DNA of 64,000 bases from Mucilaginibacter sp. SMC90 (GCF_022811725.1 NZ_CP094527.1:3410001-3474000), one strand, 5' to 3'; positions 42,837 to 52,165 are shown, counted from the stretch's first letter. The notes: a model not told the origin generated them from the letters alone. Numbers and translations are program-made.

Positions 42837-44072
42837 ATGGATATCAAACCCAAATTTACCGAACGCAAGTTCCTTGTAGTACTGATTTTTGTAACCTCGT
42901 TGTTTATGCTCTGGGGTATAGCCATGACCCTTGGTGATACCCTTAATAAACATTTTCAAAATGTTTTGCATGTTTCAAAATCCCGCTCGGCTTATGTACA
43001 GCTGTCGTTATTTGGGGCTTATGCAGTAATGGGTATTCCGGCCGGTATGTTCATGAAAAAATTTGGTTATAAAAGCGGCGTACTTTTGGGGCTGGCACTT
43101 TATGCTGCGGGAGCATTTTTGTTTGTTCCGGCGGCTGATGCTAAATCGTTTGATTTCTTTAGGGTAGCACTATTTGTACTTGCATGTGGCCTGGCTACAC
43201 TCGAAACCGTAGCGCATCCTTTTGTGGCTTCTCTTGGTGACCAAAGTACCAGCGACCAGCGTATTAACTTTTCGCAGGCCTTCAATGGTGTTGGCGGCGT
43301 TATCGGTCCGCTGTTGGGCGGTTATTTTGTTTTAAAAGGTGGTCAGGAACATTCTAACGATCTGATATCAGTAAAGCATCTTTATATTGCTATAGGAACA
43401 GTAATAGCATTGGTTGGCATCGCTTTTTCATTTTTGAAAGTACCGTCATTACAGGATCCGCATGTAACGCCTACAGATTCTTATGCAGTAGCCGCAGAGG
43501 GTCACGTTCAGGAAAAGTTGTTTAAAAAAAAGCATTTTATTTTTGCAGCTATAGCCCAATTATTTAATGTAGCCGCGCAAGGTGGTACCTGGGCATTTTT
43601 TATAAACTATGGGCACGAGATAATGCATTTAACCGACGAACGCGCGAGTTATTATTTTTCGTTAAGCATGGTCATGATGATGGTTGGCCGTTTTATCGGT
43701 ACTTTCCTGATGCGTTATATTGCTCCTAATAAATTATTGGCCGTATTTGCTTTGGGCAATATCCTGATGTGTATCATCGTGGCGCAGGGTTTTGGCATAG
43801 TTTCGTTTGTTGCCCTGCTGTTCATCAATTTCTTTTTCAGCATTATGTTCCCAACTATATTTAGCCTCGGATTGAAAAACCTAGGGGCACAAACGCAAAA
43901 CGCATCGTCATTTATTGTAATGGGCGTTGTTGGCGGGGGGCTATTTCCACCCGTTATGGGCCTGATAGCTAACCATAATGTTGCTACGGCATATTACCTG
44001 CCAATCATTTGTTATGCTGTAATATTTTTATTTGGCATAGGTTATCCTAAACTTAATAAGCAAGCAGTTTGA
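42837..44072 (+). CDS. FHS-family sugar permease (MFS)
   Basis: This 411-residue inner-membrane transporter has 12 predicted segments. It matches the fucose/glucose-galactose permease (FHS) group: LFMLWGIAMTLGDTLNKHFQ, VQLSLFGAYAVMGIPAGMFMKKFGYKSG, LYAAGAFLFVPAA and FSQAFNGVGGVIGPLLGGYF. It probably takes up the monosaccharide released by the locus (mannose, rhamnose or a related sugar; inference) with protons. It lies between GH2 and the LacI regulator, closing the plus-strand unit. Confidence 0.9.
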   Translation: MDIKPKFTERKFLVVLIFVTSLFMLWGIAMTLGDTLNKHFQNVLHVSKSRSAYVQLSLFGAYAVMGIPAGMFMKKFGYKSGVLLGLALYAAGAFLFVPAADAKSFDFFRVALFVLACGLATLETVAHPFVASLGDQSTSDQRINFSQAFNGVGGVIGPLLGGYFVLKGGQEHSNDLISVKHLYIAIGTVIALVGIAFSFLKVPSLQDPHVTPTDSYAVAAEGHVQEKLFKKKHFIFAAIAQLFNVAAQGGTWAFFINYGHEIMHLTDERASYYFSLSMVMMMVGRFIGTFLMRYIAPNKLLAVFALGNILMCIIVAQGFGIVSFVALLFINFFFSIMFPTIFSLGLKNLGAQTQNASSFIVMGVVGGGLFPPVMGLIANHNVATAYYLPIICYAVIFLFGIGYPKLNKQAV

Positions 44073-44079
44073 TAAAACA

Positions 44080-44094
44080 GCTTAATCGATTTAT
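44080..44094 (+). promoter_or_regulatory. LacI-type operator upstream of lacI (autoregulation)
   Basis: GCTTAATCGATTTAT, with a TATATTTA element 17 bp downstream at 44098-44105. It lies 8 bp after the permease stop and before the regulator gene. Confidence 0.65.
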
Positions 44095-44109
44095 TTTTAT
44101 ATTTAGGCC

Positions 44110-44148
44110 AATAATAGCTCAATAAACTATGGTTATTGAGCTATTATA
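44110..44148 (+). terminator. 16-bp perfect hairpin between permease and regulator
   Basis: AATAATAGCTCAATAA (44110-44125) is an exact inverse of 44133-44148, with a 7-base loop and an AT-rich tail. It could terminate the permease message or attenuate read-through into the regulator gene. Confidence 0.7.
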
Positions 44149-44151
44149 TTT

Positions 44152-44159
44152 TATATTTG
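44152..44159 (+). promoter_or_regulatory. -7 element directly upstream of the LacI regulator
   Basis: TATATTTG is an exact TAnnTTTG match, 22 bp before the GTG start. It follows the hairpin, so the regulator can be transcribed independently of the permease. Confidence 0.55.
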
Positions 44160-44181
44160 ATTTTAGCCAATTTTAAGCCGA

Positions 44182-45207
44182 GTGAAAAAACTATCGATTG
44201 TTGATATTGCCAATGAACTAAAAGTTTCCAAAACCACTGTATCATTTATACTGAATGGACGTGCCAAGGAAAAACGGATAGGTGAGGACCTGGTTGAACG
44301 TGTTACCAAATATGTTGAGCAAGTAGGATATAAGCCTAACTCATTGGCTAAAAGTCTGCGTACCGGTAAGTCCAATACCATTGGTTTGATGGTTGAGGAT
44401 ATTTCAAACCCATTTTTTGCCAGCATAGCGCGGCTTATTGAAGACAGGGCTTACAAAAACGGCTATAAAATAATTTATTGCAGTACCGATAATGATACCC
44501 AAAAAACCAAGGAGCTGATCAATATGTTCCGCGACAGGCACGTGGATGGCTACATTATCGCTCCGCCCGAAGGTATTGAAGATGATGTAGAACAACTACT
44601 TAAAGACGGCTTACCTGTGGTAATGTTTGACAGGCATTTGCCCGGAGTAAATACCGATTACGTAGAAATTGATAATCTTTTCAGTACCTACAATGCCACA
44701 AGACATTTAATCCAACAAGGCTATAAAAATATAGCTTTTGTTACGTTTGCTTCTTCACAAACACAAATGATGGCCCGTGTGCAGGGCTATAAAGATGCGT
44801 TAAAAGAAAACCGGTTTTCGCCCGTGGTTAAAGAGATAGTTTTTAACCAGGATGAGGATATGATCATTAAGCCGATGACAGCATTCTTTAAAAAATATAA
44901 GGATCTTGATGCGGTAGTTTTTGGTACAAACCATGTTGGTACATGCGGGCTAAAAATATTTAATACTCTCGGTATCAAAGTGCCGGATGATATGGCTGTG
45001 ATATCTTTCGATGATTATGATGTGTTTAAGCTATATTCTCCCCCGGTAACTGCCATCGCTCAGCCGGTTGATGAAATTGCAGATAACGTGATCACTGTTT
45101 TACTTAAAAAACTAAATTCAAAAGGAGGGAGCACGGCCTCTCATTCCGTAATCCTTAAAACCAATTTGCAGATCAGGGGGTCATCATCGGCTTTAAAGGT
45201 TGATTAA
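44182..45207 (+). CDS. LacI-family transcriptional regulator
   Basis: This 341-residue repressor-type protein starts at a GTG. The DNA-binding domain (residues 1-60) reads KKLSIVDIANELKVSKTTVSFILNG, then VERVTKYVEQVGYKPNSLAKSLRTGKS with the hinge. A periplasmic-binding-protein-like sensor follows (TIGLMVEDISNPFFASIARLIED, GYIIAPPEG, GTNHVGTCGLKI, AVISFDDYDVFKLYSPPVTAIAQP), which should bind a sugar. Eight matches of GCTAAAnCGNTTTTA around the glycan genes, including one upstream of this gene, fit the CG-centred operators of the family. It is most likely the local regulator. Confidence 0.93.
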   Translation: MKKLSIVDIANELKVSKTTVSFILNGRAKEKRIGEDLVERVTKYVEQVGYKPNSLAKSLRTGKSNTIGLMVEDISNPFFASIARLIEDRAYKNGYKIIYCSTDNDTQKTKELINMFRDRHVDGYIIAPPEGIEDDVEQLLKDGLPVVMFDRHLPGVNTDYVEIDNLFSTYNATRHLIQQGYKNIAFVTFASSQTQMMARVQGYKDALKENRFSPVVKEIVFNQDEDMIIKPMTAFFKKYKDLDAVVFGTNHVGTCGLKIFNTLGIKVPDDMAVISFDDYDVFKLYSPPVTAIAQPVDEIADNVITVLLKKLNSKGGSTASHSVILKTNLQIRGSSSALKVD

Positions 45208-45314
45208 ATCCAGAAGAACCATATATAAGCGGGCACAAGTAATACACTCGCAATGAATATATATTTCGTATATGTTCAACTTCTGTCTTATCTTTAAATA
45301 AATAAATCATTGTT

Positions 45315-45926
45315 ATGACACGGGCTTTTATTATAAAAAATAAGGCGAGAATGGTATTGGCATTGGCCGTGCTTACCGCTATGCTTTTATTGGCCAATTG
45401 GAATGGCCGCGATAATGTAAAAGCGTTGGATAAAACGCTTACGTCTATAATGAACGACCGTTTGATGCCGGCTACGTTTGTGCATGAGATAAGCAATCGG
45501 CTTTATGAAAATAAACTGACTTCAGCAATGTCGGGTTCAGATATTCAGGCCAAAATCAACCATAATTATGCAGCCATTGAAATATTGGCAAAAAAATATG
45601 AAGCCACTCAACTAACGCGCGAAGAATCGGCAAAATGGAAAACTTTCCGGACCCAGTTGAGTAACCTGAGGAATCAGGAAACTGATAAACATAGTACTGA
45701 ATATGTTTTTGCCCAGGCCCTTAAATCGCTTGATCAACTGATAGCCATACAGGTTGGCGAGAGCAACCGATTGTTGCAAAGCGGGCAAAAGAATGTTAGC
45801 TCGAGTATCCTTACAGCAAACTTTGGCGCTGTGCTTTGTGTTGTACTGGTATTGTTTATCATGGTGTTGTTAAGTGCCAGAGAACAATTGATTTTTCGGC
45901 GGGACGAACACCATTTGCTTAATTAA
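45315..45926 (+). CDS. Membrane protein with four-helix-bundle sensor domain
   Basis: This 203-residue protein has a transmembrane helix at about residues 12-28 and another at 168-188, with an all-helical extracytoplasmic part between. The start KARMVLALAVLTAMLLLANWNGRDNVKALDKTL and the pattern of the bundle resemble 4HB_MCP-type sensor domains of chemoreceptors. There is no HAMP or signalling domain after the second helix, only about 15 residues. It may be a truncated receptor or a stand-alone sensor. It follows the LacI gene but has a separate upstream gap of 107 bp. Confidence 0.7.
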   Translation: MTRAFIIKNKARMVLALAVLTAMLLLANWNGRDNVKALDKTLTSIMNDRLMPATFVHEISNRLYENKLTSAMSGSDIQAKINHNYAAIEILAKKYEATQLTREESAKWKTFRTQLSNLRNQETDKHSTEYVFAQALKSLDQLIAIQVGESNRLLQSGQKNVSSSILTANFGAVLCVVLVLFIMVLLSAREQLIFRRDEHHLLN

Positions 45927-45935
45927 AAGCAGGTT

Positions 45936-45988
45936 AAAAAATAAATCCAGGCTCAGGGTTTTAAACTAAATCTGGATTTTATTTTTTT
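45936..45988 (+). terminator. Terminator after the four-helix-bundle protein
   Basis: AAATAAATCCAG pairs with CTGGATTTTATTTTTTT across a 21-base loop. The T-run makes it a plausible plus-strand terminator. Confidence 0.6.
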
Positions 45989-46048
45989 CGCCTTCCGGGT
46001 TCGTTTACTTTAGTCGGTCGCGATAAGATCTTCCTTTTTAAGAAGCTC

Positions 46049-48412
46049 TTAAATAGCCATTACATTTTCCCCGCCTTTAAGCACGTACGTTTTTGCTTTC
46101 CACACCAAAATGCCTGATGTATGCAGCGGTAGGTTTATTTTTATTTTCCATTTGTTGTTTTCAAGAGCATAATTAACTACAACCTTGCCATTTGGGTGTG
46201 GGATTTCGCCGCTCACATTGGTTAGTGCTCCCAAATGCGGTTCAATCTTTATCTTACTAAAGCCTGGTGAATAGCTATCGATACCTAAAACCGTTCTGAA
46301 AAATTCAATATTTGGGCTGCTTCCCCAGGCATGGCAGTCAGACCGGCTATATTTAAGGTCAGAGTATTCGGCCCAGGTAGTCAGGCCCATTTTGATATTT
46401 TCGCGCCAAATATCCAGCCAGTTCATGTAATCGTCACCTAATCCGCCTTTCACCAATGCCTGATGCAGGTAGTATTTAAAATAAATAGTGCATTGGGTTA
46501 GTGATGTATCTGTCAATAATCTTTTAGATAATTTTGGCAGATCTGTATCTTTTACCATTCCGGTAAGTATAGCTAATGAATTAGCGTGCTGCGAAAAATT
46601 ATCTTTATCGCGGGTATCGGCATACAGCATTTTCACTGGGTCCCAATATTTGCGTTGAACGGTTTGTTTAAGTTTAGCAGCCTGTTTGTTGTACAAAGCG
46701 GCATAATCAGGTAATCCCATCTTAGTTTCCATGGCAGCAGCCCATTGGTAGGCCCACAATAACTGCATATCAATAATAGCCGAACTTCCGTCTGTGCCTT
46801 TTGGTGGCGAACCTACTTCCCAGTTTTTGCCGCTTGCCCAATCCACAAATGTCCAGTATGGCGTGTTTTTTAATGAACCATCACCTTGTTGATATTGACT
46901 AAAGAACTTTAATACCGCTCGCTCTCCGTCCAGTTTGTCTTTAATAAAAGTACTATCGCCCCTATACATCCAATAATCATACAGCATACCTATATACCAT
47001 AAAGAAAAGGTTGAAATGATTTGAGTATCGTGAGTGGGATAGCGGCTTTGAGTAACCCCTTCGGCCAAACGCGAGTGATCCATCAGATTAATGGCGTTGC
47101 GCGCAAGCCGGTCATCGCCGCTGTAATAGTAAGAAATCATGGCTTGTATGCGGGTATCGCCAATATATTGCAGCTGCTCATAGTATGGGCAATCCGTATA
47201 CGTTTCAAATGCGTTAAGGCGGGCCGTGCGCCAGCCGATATCAAGAATCTGTTTTATTTCGTTGTTGTTGGTATTAAAAACAGCGCGTTGTTTAAAAGGA
47301 TATCCGGTAAAGGTGCCGTACAGGTCATTGATTACCAATGGCTCATTTTGGGTATGCACAATCAAACGGATGTAGCGGAATGTTCTGAAATTGAGCGTGG
47401 TATATGATTGCTCTTTGCTGCCGTTAGAGATCAAACTATCTTTTCTTCCAGAAAAATCCTTGCCCTCCACATCGTTGCGATTGCCTTTGCGCATGCCATA
47501 TTTAGTCAAATTATCAAAAAGGGATTCTGCATAGCTTAAGGAAATGCCTGCATCTTTTCCGCCGCTAAAATTAATGGTAGGATAGGCGTTGGTTAGATGT
47601 GTTTGGTCAAGCAGTACGGTAACCGTTGTGTTTGCCGGGATTGTTAATGGGGTTTTGGTTGCTGGAAAAGCCGGCGGTATCTCCATTCCGCTGGTTTTGC
47701 GTACAACAGAAATCCGCTCATAAATCAACTCCTGGTGTGGAATAGATGAAGGTACCAATTGCCAGCCAAAACCGTCAGAGCGTCCCTTTAACTGACCGCC
47801 AAAAAGGTTAGCAGCTTTTGGCCAGCTGCTGTCATCAAAATCTGGCGAGTACCAGTTCATGACGCTCTTATTCATGTCTACCATCTCGCCGGTGCTGGCT
47901 GCAAAGTAGCCCCAAATTGGCTGATAACCTTTATCCTGAACGCTCTTCCAGGTATTATTGGTATTCAGAATTTCCTCGGCTGCTGTACTGCCCTGTATAA
48001 TAAACGCAGTGCGTACGCTGATCTGTGCTTCCGGACGGTATTGGGCCTCATTCCACACTAAAGCAGCTACTGTATTTTTACCGGCGACGAGATAAGGTGC
48101 AAGGTCAACTGTTTCATAGTTCCAATAAAAGGTATCGCCCCTGGCAGGGCCAAGGGATACCAATTTGCCGTTTACGAATAGCTTATAGCGGTTATCGGCA
48201 GATACATTAATAACAAAGGTGGCTGGTTTGCCAGCGAGCTCAATGTTTTTTCGGAAATAGTAAATGCCATATTCATTCCCGGTGATTGCCGGTACCGAGA
48301 TCCATTGCGCATTCCATGTCCTGTCGCCCGCGTTTTTTTGGACGGGGGAGGCGCTGCAGGGTTTGACTAAGAAAAAAGTTGTTGATAAAAGTAAAATTAG
48401 TAAGCTTTTCAT
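46049..48412 (-). CDS. GH78 alpha-L-rhamnosidase
   Basis: This 787-residue secreted enzyme has a signal peptide ending in CSAS. GH78 features are the N-terminal beta domain (WNAQWISVPA, YYFRKNIELAGKPATFVINVSADNRYKLFVNGK), the (alpha/alpha)6 domain with FETYTDCPYYEQLQYIGDTRIQAMISYYYSGDDRLARNAI, GVTQSRYPTHDTQIISTFSLWYIGMLYDYWMYRGD and FVDWASGKN, and SDCHAWGSSPNIEFFRTVLGI. Such enzymes release terminal rhamnose from glycans. It is divergent from the rest of the locus but carries the same operator upstream (48495-48509), tying it to the regulon. Confidence 0.94.
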   Translation of the reverse strand: MKSLLILLLSTTFFLVKPCSASPVQKNAGDRTWNAQWISVPAITGNEYGIYYFRKNIELAGKPATFVINVSADNRYKLFVNGKLVSLGPARGDTFYWNYETVDLAPYLVAGKNTVAALVWNEAQYRPEAQISVRTAFIIQGSTAAEEILNTNNTWKSVQDKGYQPIWGYFAASTGEMVDMNKSVMNWYSPDFDDSSWPKAANLFGGQLKGRSDGFGWQLVPSSIPHQELIYERISVVRKTSGMEIPPAFPATKTPLTIPANTTVTVLLDQTHLTNAYPTINFSGGKDAGISLSYAESLFDNLTKYGMRKGNRNDVEGKDFSGRKDSLISNGSKEQSYTTLNFRTFRYIRLIVHTQNEPLVINDLYGTFTGYPFKQRAVFNTNNNEIKQILDIGWRTARLNAFETYTDCPYYEQLQYIGDTRIQAMISYYYSGDDRLARNAINLMDHSRLAEGVTQSRYPTHDTQIISTFSLWYIGMLYDYWMYRGDSTFIKDKLDGERAVLKFFSQYQQGDGSLKNTPYWTFVDWASGKNWEVGSPPKGTDGSSAIIDMQLLWAYQWAAAMETKMGLPDYAALYNKQAAKLKQTVQRKYWDPVKMLYADTRDKDNFSQHANSLAILTGMVKDTDLPKLSKRLLTDTSLTQCTIYFKYYLHQALVKGGLGDDYMNWLDIWRENIKMGLTTWAEYSDLKYSRSDCHAWGSSPNIEFFRTVLGIDSYSPGFSKIKIEPHLGALTNVSGEIPHPNGKVVVNYALENNKWKIKINLPLHTSGILVWKAKTYVLKGGENVMAI

Positions 48413-48494
48413 TCAGGTTTATTGGTTAATTAATAATGGTCAGGTTGTTTTTTCCTGGTTATGTACAATAATAGAATTGGTACGACTAATATAA

Positions 48495-48509
48495 TTAAAT
48501 CGATTTAGC
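48495..48509 (-). promoter_or_regulatory. LacI-type operator upstream of GH78
   Basis: Read on the minus strand: GCTAAATCGATTTAA, the most symmetric copy (TTAAATCGATTTA). TATATTAG lies just downstream. It is 83 bp before the GH78 ATG. Confidence 0.75.
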
Positions 48510-48660
48510 ATTTTACTTTAATTTTTATTTTTTTATAGATATTCTTATCTCGGATGTTACTATCCGGAAGCTTAAATACGTTGATGTGTTTGCCCTAATC
48601 AGGATAGCGGAGGTTTAAAAAGTAATTCATAAACTGTTGCTTAAGTAGCCCGATGAATTT

Positions 48661-48668
48661 TATATTTG
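48661..48668 (+). promoter_or_regulatory. Promoter of the thioredoxin-like gene
   Basis: TATATTTG matches TAnnTTTG exactly, with a TTG (48637-48639) 21 bp upstream. The ATG at 48693 follows with a leader of about 20 nt. It excludes the TTG start at 48666. Confidence 0.6.
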
Positions 48669-48692
48669 TTTAAACCTGCCAGTTTTATACCT

Positions 48693-50135
48693 ATGAAAAA
48701 AATAATCCTGTTCCTGCTCTCGTTTTATTTTATCAACAAAGTAGCAGCCCAAAACGCTACCCAGCCGCTTATTATACAGGGAAAGCTCAGCAATTCGGCC
48801 GAGAAAATGTTAAAGATCTTTTTTGAAGATGCTAAGGGTAAATCGGTTATCGATACGATCAGGCTTAATGATTCAGGTGAGTTTTATTTAAAAACCTTCA
48901 AAATAACCAAGCCTCAACGTACCAGCATTCAGCAAAATACTACTCAAATTAACCGTATCTATGTAGCCCCGGGATATGATCTTCATATAATCGGTGATGC
49001 CAGCGATTATGTCACACTGTCAAAAACTAAGAAAATCACTGGCATTGGTGCCGAAAGCAATCAATACCGGGTGAAATTGGATTCGATCCTGGTAGCCCGG
49101 AACGACAAAACAGCATGGTATGAGCTCAAAACTGACGAACTAATCCTATTCCTTAAAAAAAGCAAAGCATTGGACGATTCGTTGCTAAATGCAGTGTTTA
49201 GTAAACCTGCAAAACAGGATAAATATGTCAATACGTTTAAGAAAATGATTGACCTGGATAATCAAAGTTTAAACTTTTATATGATGCTCCAACACCTTGA
49301 AATGAGCAAATACAATGCAGCTCAAATTACGGAGCTGGTAGCAAAAAGCACGCCTTCAGCTTTTTCAAAAGGTATATCACATGACGAATATTTAGTATCG
49401 GATGATTATAAATCATGGGTGCTGCCGCTTTATTACACCTATGAGCAACGCCTGGATCTGCTGCGTGATTCTGCATCGGTAAAGCAGCCCGGTTATGAAC
49501 TTGAAAAAATAAAGCAGCTTTTTACCGGAAAAGTCAGGGATTACTACCTGAACCGTTATGTTGAAAAGAGAATTGGTAGTGCCAATTCTTTTGAGCAATT
49601 AAACTTTGCCCAAAAAGAAATGCAGGCATTTATTGGTGTTATTAGCAACGCAACTTTAAAAAAGAACCTCGCCGATGGTTTTATGGAAAAGAAGAAACAA
49701 CTGATGCAGGTGCAAATTGGTAAACCTGCTCCTGCTTTTACTTTGACCGATGATCATGGAAAAGTTTTTAGCCTGACCGATTTTAAGGGGAAAGTTGTTT
49801 ATATCGACCTTTGGGCGAGCTGGTGCGGGCCTTGCAGGCAAGAAATGCCTTCATTTAAAAAACTAAGCGACAAATTTAAAGCTAACCAGCAGATTGCTTT
49901 TATCAGCATTGCCGTGCACGATGGAGAGAAGGAGTGGAGAAACGCACTCAAAGAAGAAAAGCCGGATTGGCTGCAGCTTTACGATAAAGATGGTACTGTG
50001 GCGCAATCATACATAGCTTATGCTATACCAAAATATATACTGATTGATAAAGAAGGGAAAATGCTGAGCTTTGATGCGCCCGGTCCCGGAAATGCCCAGG
50101 CCGAACAATTAATCAAAGAGGCTATCGCGAAATAG
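48693..50135 (+). CDS. TlpA-type thioredoxin-like protein with DUF4369-like N-terminus
   Basis: From the ATG at 48693 this is a 480-residue protein with a signal peptide ending in AAQ. Residues 20-120 form a beta domain of the DUF4369 type, followed by a helical linker and a C-terminal thioredoxin fold starting at IGKPAPAFTLTDDHGKVFSL, with the redox pair in WASWCGPCRQEMP and a cis-Pro region AIPKYILID. It reduces or isomerises disulfides outside the cytoplasm. It is monocistronic, with a strong terminator behind it. Confidence 0.9.
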   Translation: MKKIILFLLSFYFINKVAAQNATQPLIIQGKLSNSAEKMLKIFFEDAKGKSVIDTIRLNDSGEFYLKTFKITKPQRTSIQQNTTQINRIYVAPGYDLHIIGDASDYVTLSKTKKITGIGAESNQYRVKLDSILVARNDKTAWYELKTDELILFLKKSKALDDSLLNAVFSKPAKQDKYVNTFKKMIDLDNQSLNFYMMLQHLEMSKYNAAQITELVAKSTPSAFSKGISHDEYLVSDDYKSWVLPLYYTYEQRLDLLRDSASVKQPGYELEKIKQLFTGKVRDYYLNRYVEKRIGSANSFEQLNFAQKEMQAFIGVISNATLKKNLADGFMEKKKQLMQVQIGKPAPAFTLTDDHGKVFSLTDFKGKVVYIDLWASWCGPCRQEMPSFKKLSDKFKANQQIAFISIAVHDGEKEWRNALKEEKPDWLQLYDKDGTVAQSYIAYAIPKYILIDKEGKMLSFDAPGPGNAQAEQLIKEAIAK

Positions 50136-50246
50136 TTATAGCGTTTTCACATTTTTTCAAGGGCGTATGACGCCATGTCGGCTTTCAGGCTTTTAATGGT
50201 GATCAATGTTGTATAAGCAGAAAGTATCGATTGAACCTGAAAATAC

Positions 50247-50298
50247 AAAACCGATATCCTAATTGACCATTGATGACCAATTAGGATATCGGTTTTTA
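50247..50298. terminator. Strong bidirectional terminator
   Basis: A 19-bp perfect stem (50247-50265 with 50278-50296, AAAACCGATATCCTAATTG) is followed by a T-run on either strand. It separates the thioredoxin gene from the convergent haem operon. Confidence 0.9.
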
Positions 50299-50326
50299 TA
50301 TTAGATGTTTTTGTTATCCGGTTAGT

Positions 50327-51343
50327 TTAAGAAATATTGGCCAGGATCTCGCGCCATTCTTTCAGCTCAGGTAAACCCGGTTTGCGTTTACCGAAAAGTT
50401 GTACTATCATTTCACCTTCGCTATCAAAAAGCTCAATTGAGTTAACGTCTCCATCAGCCGATGGTTTAACAACGTGCCATACCGCAGCAACGGCATCCAT
50501 GCGCAAATGCAGGTTAAATTCAGGATCGATCACATTAAACCAGGTATCCATTTCAACAATGCGGGTAACGGTACCTGTGTGGATCTGGATACAGCCGTGA
50601 TTGCCAACAAATACCATTATAGGCACCTGTTGTTCTGCACAATGCTGTACTACACCTTTAAAATCATCAGCATTGATCTGTTTAGCAAAACCAGCAGGGG
50701 CAAGCCTCAAAGCTTGCGTACGGTTAAGGTTAAAACGTTTGAGTAAACCAAAAAACTCATGGGTATCCTGCAGGCCTGTCCATGCTTCATGAAATGCTGC
50801 TACATCAATTTCTTCGTCGGGCAGGGCAGGTTTAGCAGCTGGCTCTGTTGGGAACAACGCCACTGCCTGCTGATCGGCTTTGCGGAAGCGGGTAACCAGT
50901 TCATGATAATTTTCAACGTTGCTTTTATCGGTAAGGTAGATCTTGTGTATGGCAACGCCGTTTCCGTCAAAAAACTGGAAGCTTTTCAGATTATTATCCT
51001 CTACGGCAAAACCCAATTTCCATTGGCTCATGAATAAACGCAGGTCGATATCCGAGCCTAAAACCAAACCGGCGTGAGGGCTGAAAGATACTTTTTCGTA
51101 AATGCCTTTGCGCTCGTGAACGCAACATTCGTTACGGGTAAGGGCCATTACATAACCCAAACCGGTGATTTCTTTCAATAGCGCGTCGAATGTATTTTCA
51201 AGAATGACCACGTTTTCGCCGAGGCTGGTCATCAGTAATTCGGCTTCGCTAACATTTAATGCAGCAGCGATATCACGGATCCTTTTCTTTGGATTTTCGG
51301 CTTTAAAGGCAAGATATTGTTCTTTTAATGAAATGGTTTCCAT
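50327..51343 (-). CDS. hemS: Hemin-degrading factor HemS/HmuS
   Basis: This 338-residue cytoplasmic haem-binding protein of the HemS/ChuS family has two tandem homologous halves (residues about 10-170 and 190-338). It includes VMALTRNECCVHERKGIYEKV, NHGCIQIHTGTVTRIVEMDTWFNVIDPEFNLHLRMDAV and SIELFDSEGEMIVQLFGKRKPG, which are family landmarks. It receives haem from the ABC importer and may store or degrade it. It is the last gene of the hmuY-T-U-V-S operon, 2 bp after hmuV. Confidence 0.93.
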   Translation of the reverse strand: METISLKEQYLAFKAENPKKRIRDIAAALNVSEAELLMTSLGENVVILENTFDALLKEITGLGYVMALTRNECCVHERKGIYEKVSFSPHAGLVLGSDIDLRLFMSQWKLGFAVEDNNLKSFQFFDGNGVAIHKIYLTDKSNVENYHELVTRFRKADQQAVALFPTEPAAKPALPDEEIDVAAFHEAWTGLQDTHEFFGLLKRFNLNRTQALRLAPAGFAKQINADDFKGVVQHCAEQQVPIMVFVGNHGCIQIHTGTVTRIVEMDTWFNVIDPEFNLHLRMDAVAAVWHVVKPSADGDVNSIELFDSEGEMIVQLFGKRKPGLPELKEWREILANIS

Positions 51344-51345
51344 AT

Positions 51346-52164
51346 TTATAGTGTGAAGGATTTTAAATTGTATTCGGGTACTTCATGTGTGATCACTTTA
51401 GGCATAATAAATTGCTTAAGCGTGTTGGGGTTAGTAAAAACATCGGCCTCCGTTTCAAAAACATCGTAAATGCTTTTGCTGTTGAGGATTTCGGCAGGGG
51501 TGCCGTGATACCATTTCCGTCCGTTTTTAAGCATCATGATATTATGGGCATATTGGGCAGCAAGGTTGATATCGTGCAATATCGCAACCACGATAAAGCC
51601 CTTTTTTGCCAGCATGGCTGCCAGCGATAAGGTTTGCTGCTGATACAGGATATCCATGCCCGACACGGGTTCGTCAAGCAGCAGCAGTGCCTCAGGCGTA
51701 TCCCAGATCTGGGCCAGTACTCTTGCCAAATGGACACGCTGTTGCTCTCCTCCTGATAACGATAAAAATGAACGCTCGGCCAGGTGTGTAGTTCCGGTGA
51801 TGGTCATCACCTCGCTGATAATATCCAGGTCATGAGCTGTAGGCTGGTTACGGTAATGCGGATAACGTCCCATCTGCACTATCTCTATCGCTAAAAAATC
51901 GAGATTAATGATATTTTGTTGATTAAGGATAGCGCGTTTTAATGCCAGCTCTTTTGCAGCATAGCTGTTTAAGGTTTTTCCCGATAGGGAGATTGATCCG
52001 GATGTAGGTACTTTTTCGGCGCTAAGTAAACGCATCAGCGATGATTTACCGGCCCCGTTAGCACCTAATATTACCATGACCTCGCCGGGATGAACCATAA
52101 ATGATACATCTTTCACCAGGGTGTGTTTCCCGGTTTTATAAGTTACATTTTCAACTGTAAGCAT
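51346..52164 (-). CDS. hmuV: Haem ABC transporter ATPase HmuV
   Basis: This 272-residue ABC ATPase has Walker A GANGAGKSSLMR, signature LSGGEQQRVHLARVLAQ, Walker B ALLLLDEPVSGMD and switch His in VAILHDINLAAQ. It powers the haem permease at the inner membrane. The context (HmuU, HmuT and HemS) defines the substrate. It lies 1 bp after the permease stop. Confidence 0.95.
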   Translation of the reverse strand: MLTVENVTYKTGKHTLVKDVSFMVHPGEVMVILGANGAGKSSLMRLLSAEKVPTSGSISLSGKTLNSYAAKELALKRAILNQQNIINLDFLAIEIVQMGRYPHYRNQPTAHDLDIISEVMTITGTTHLAERSFLSLSGGEQQRVHLARVLAQIWDTPEALLLLDEPVSGMDILYQQQTLSLAAMLAKKGFIVVAILHDINLAAQYAHNIMMLKNGRKWYHGTPAEILNSKSIYDVFETEADVFTNPNTLKQFIMPKVITHEVPEYNLKSFTL

Positions 52165-52165
52165 C

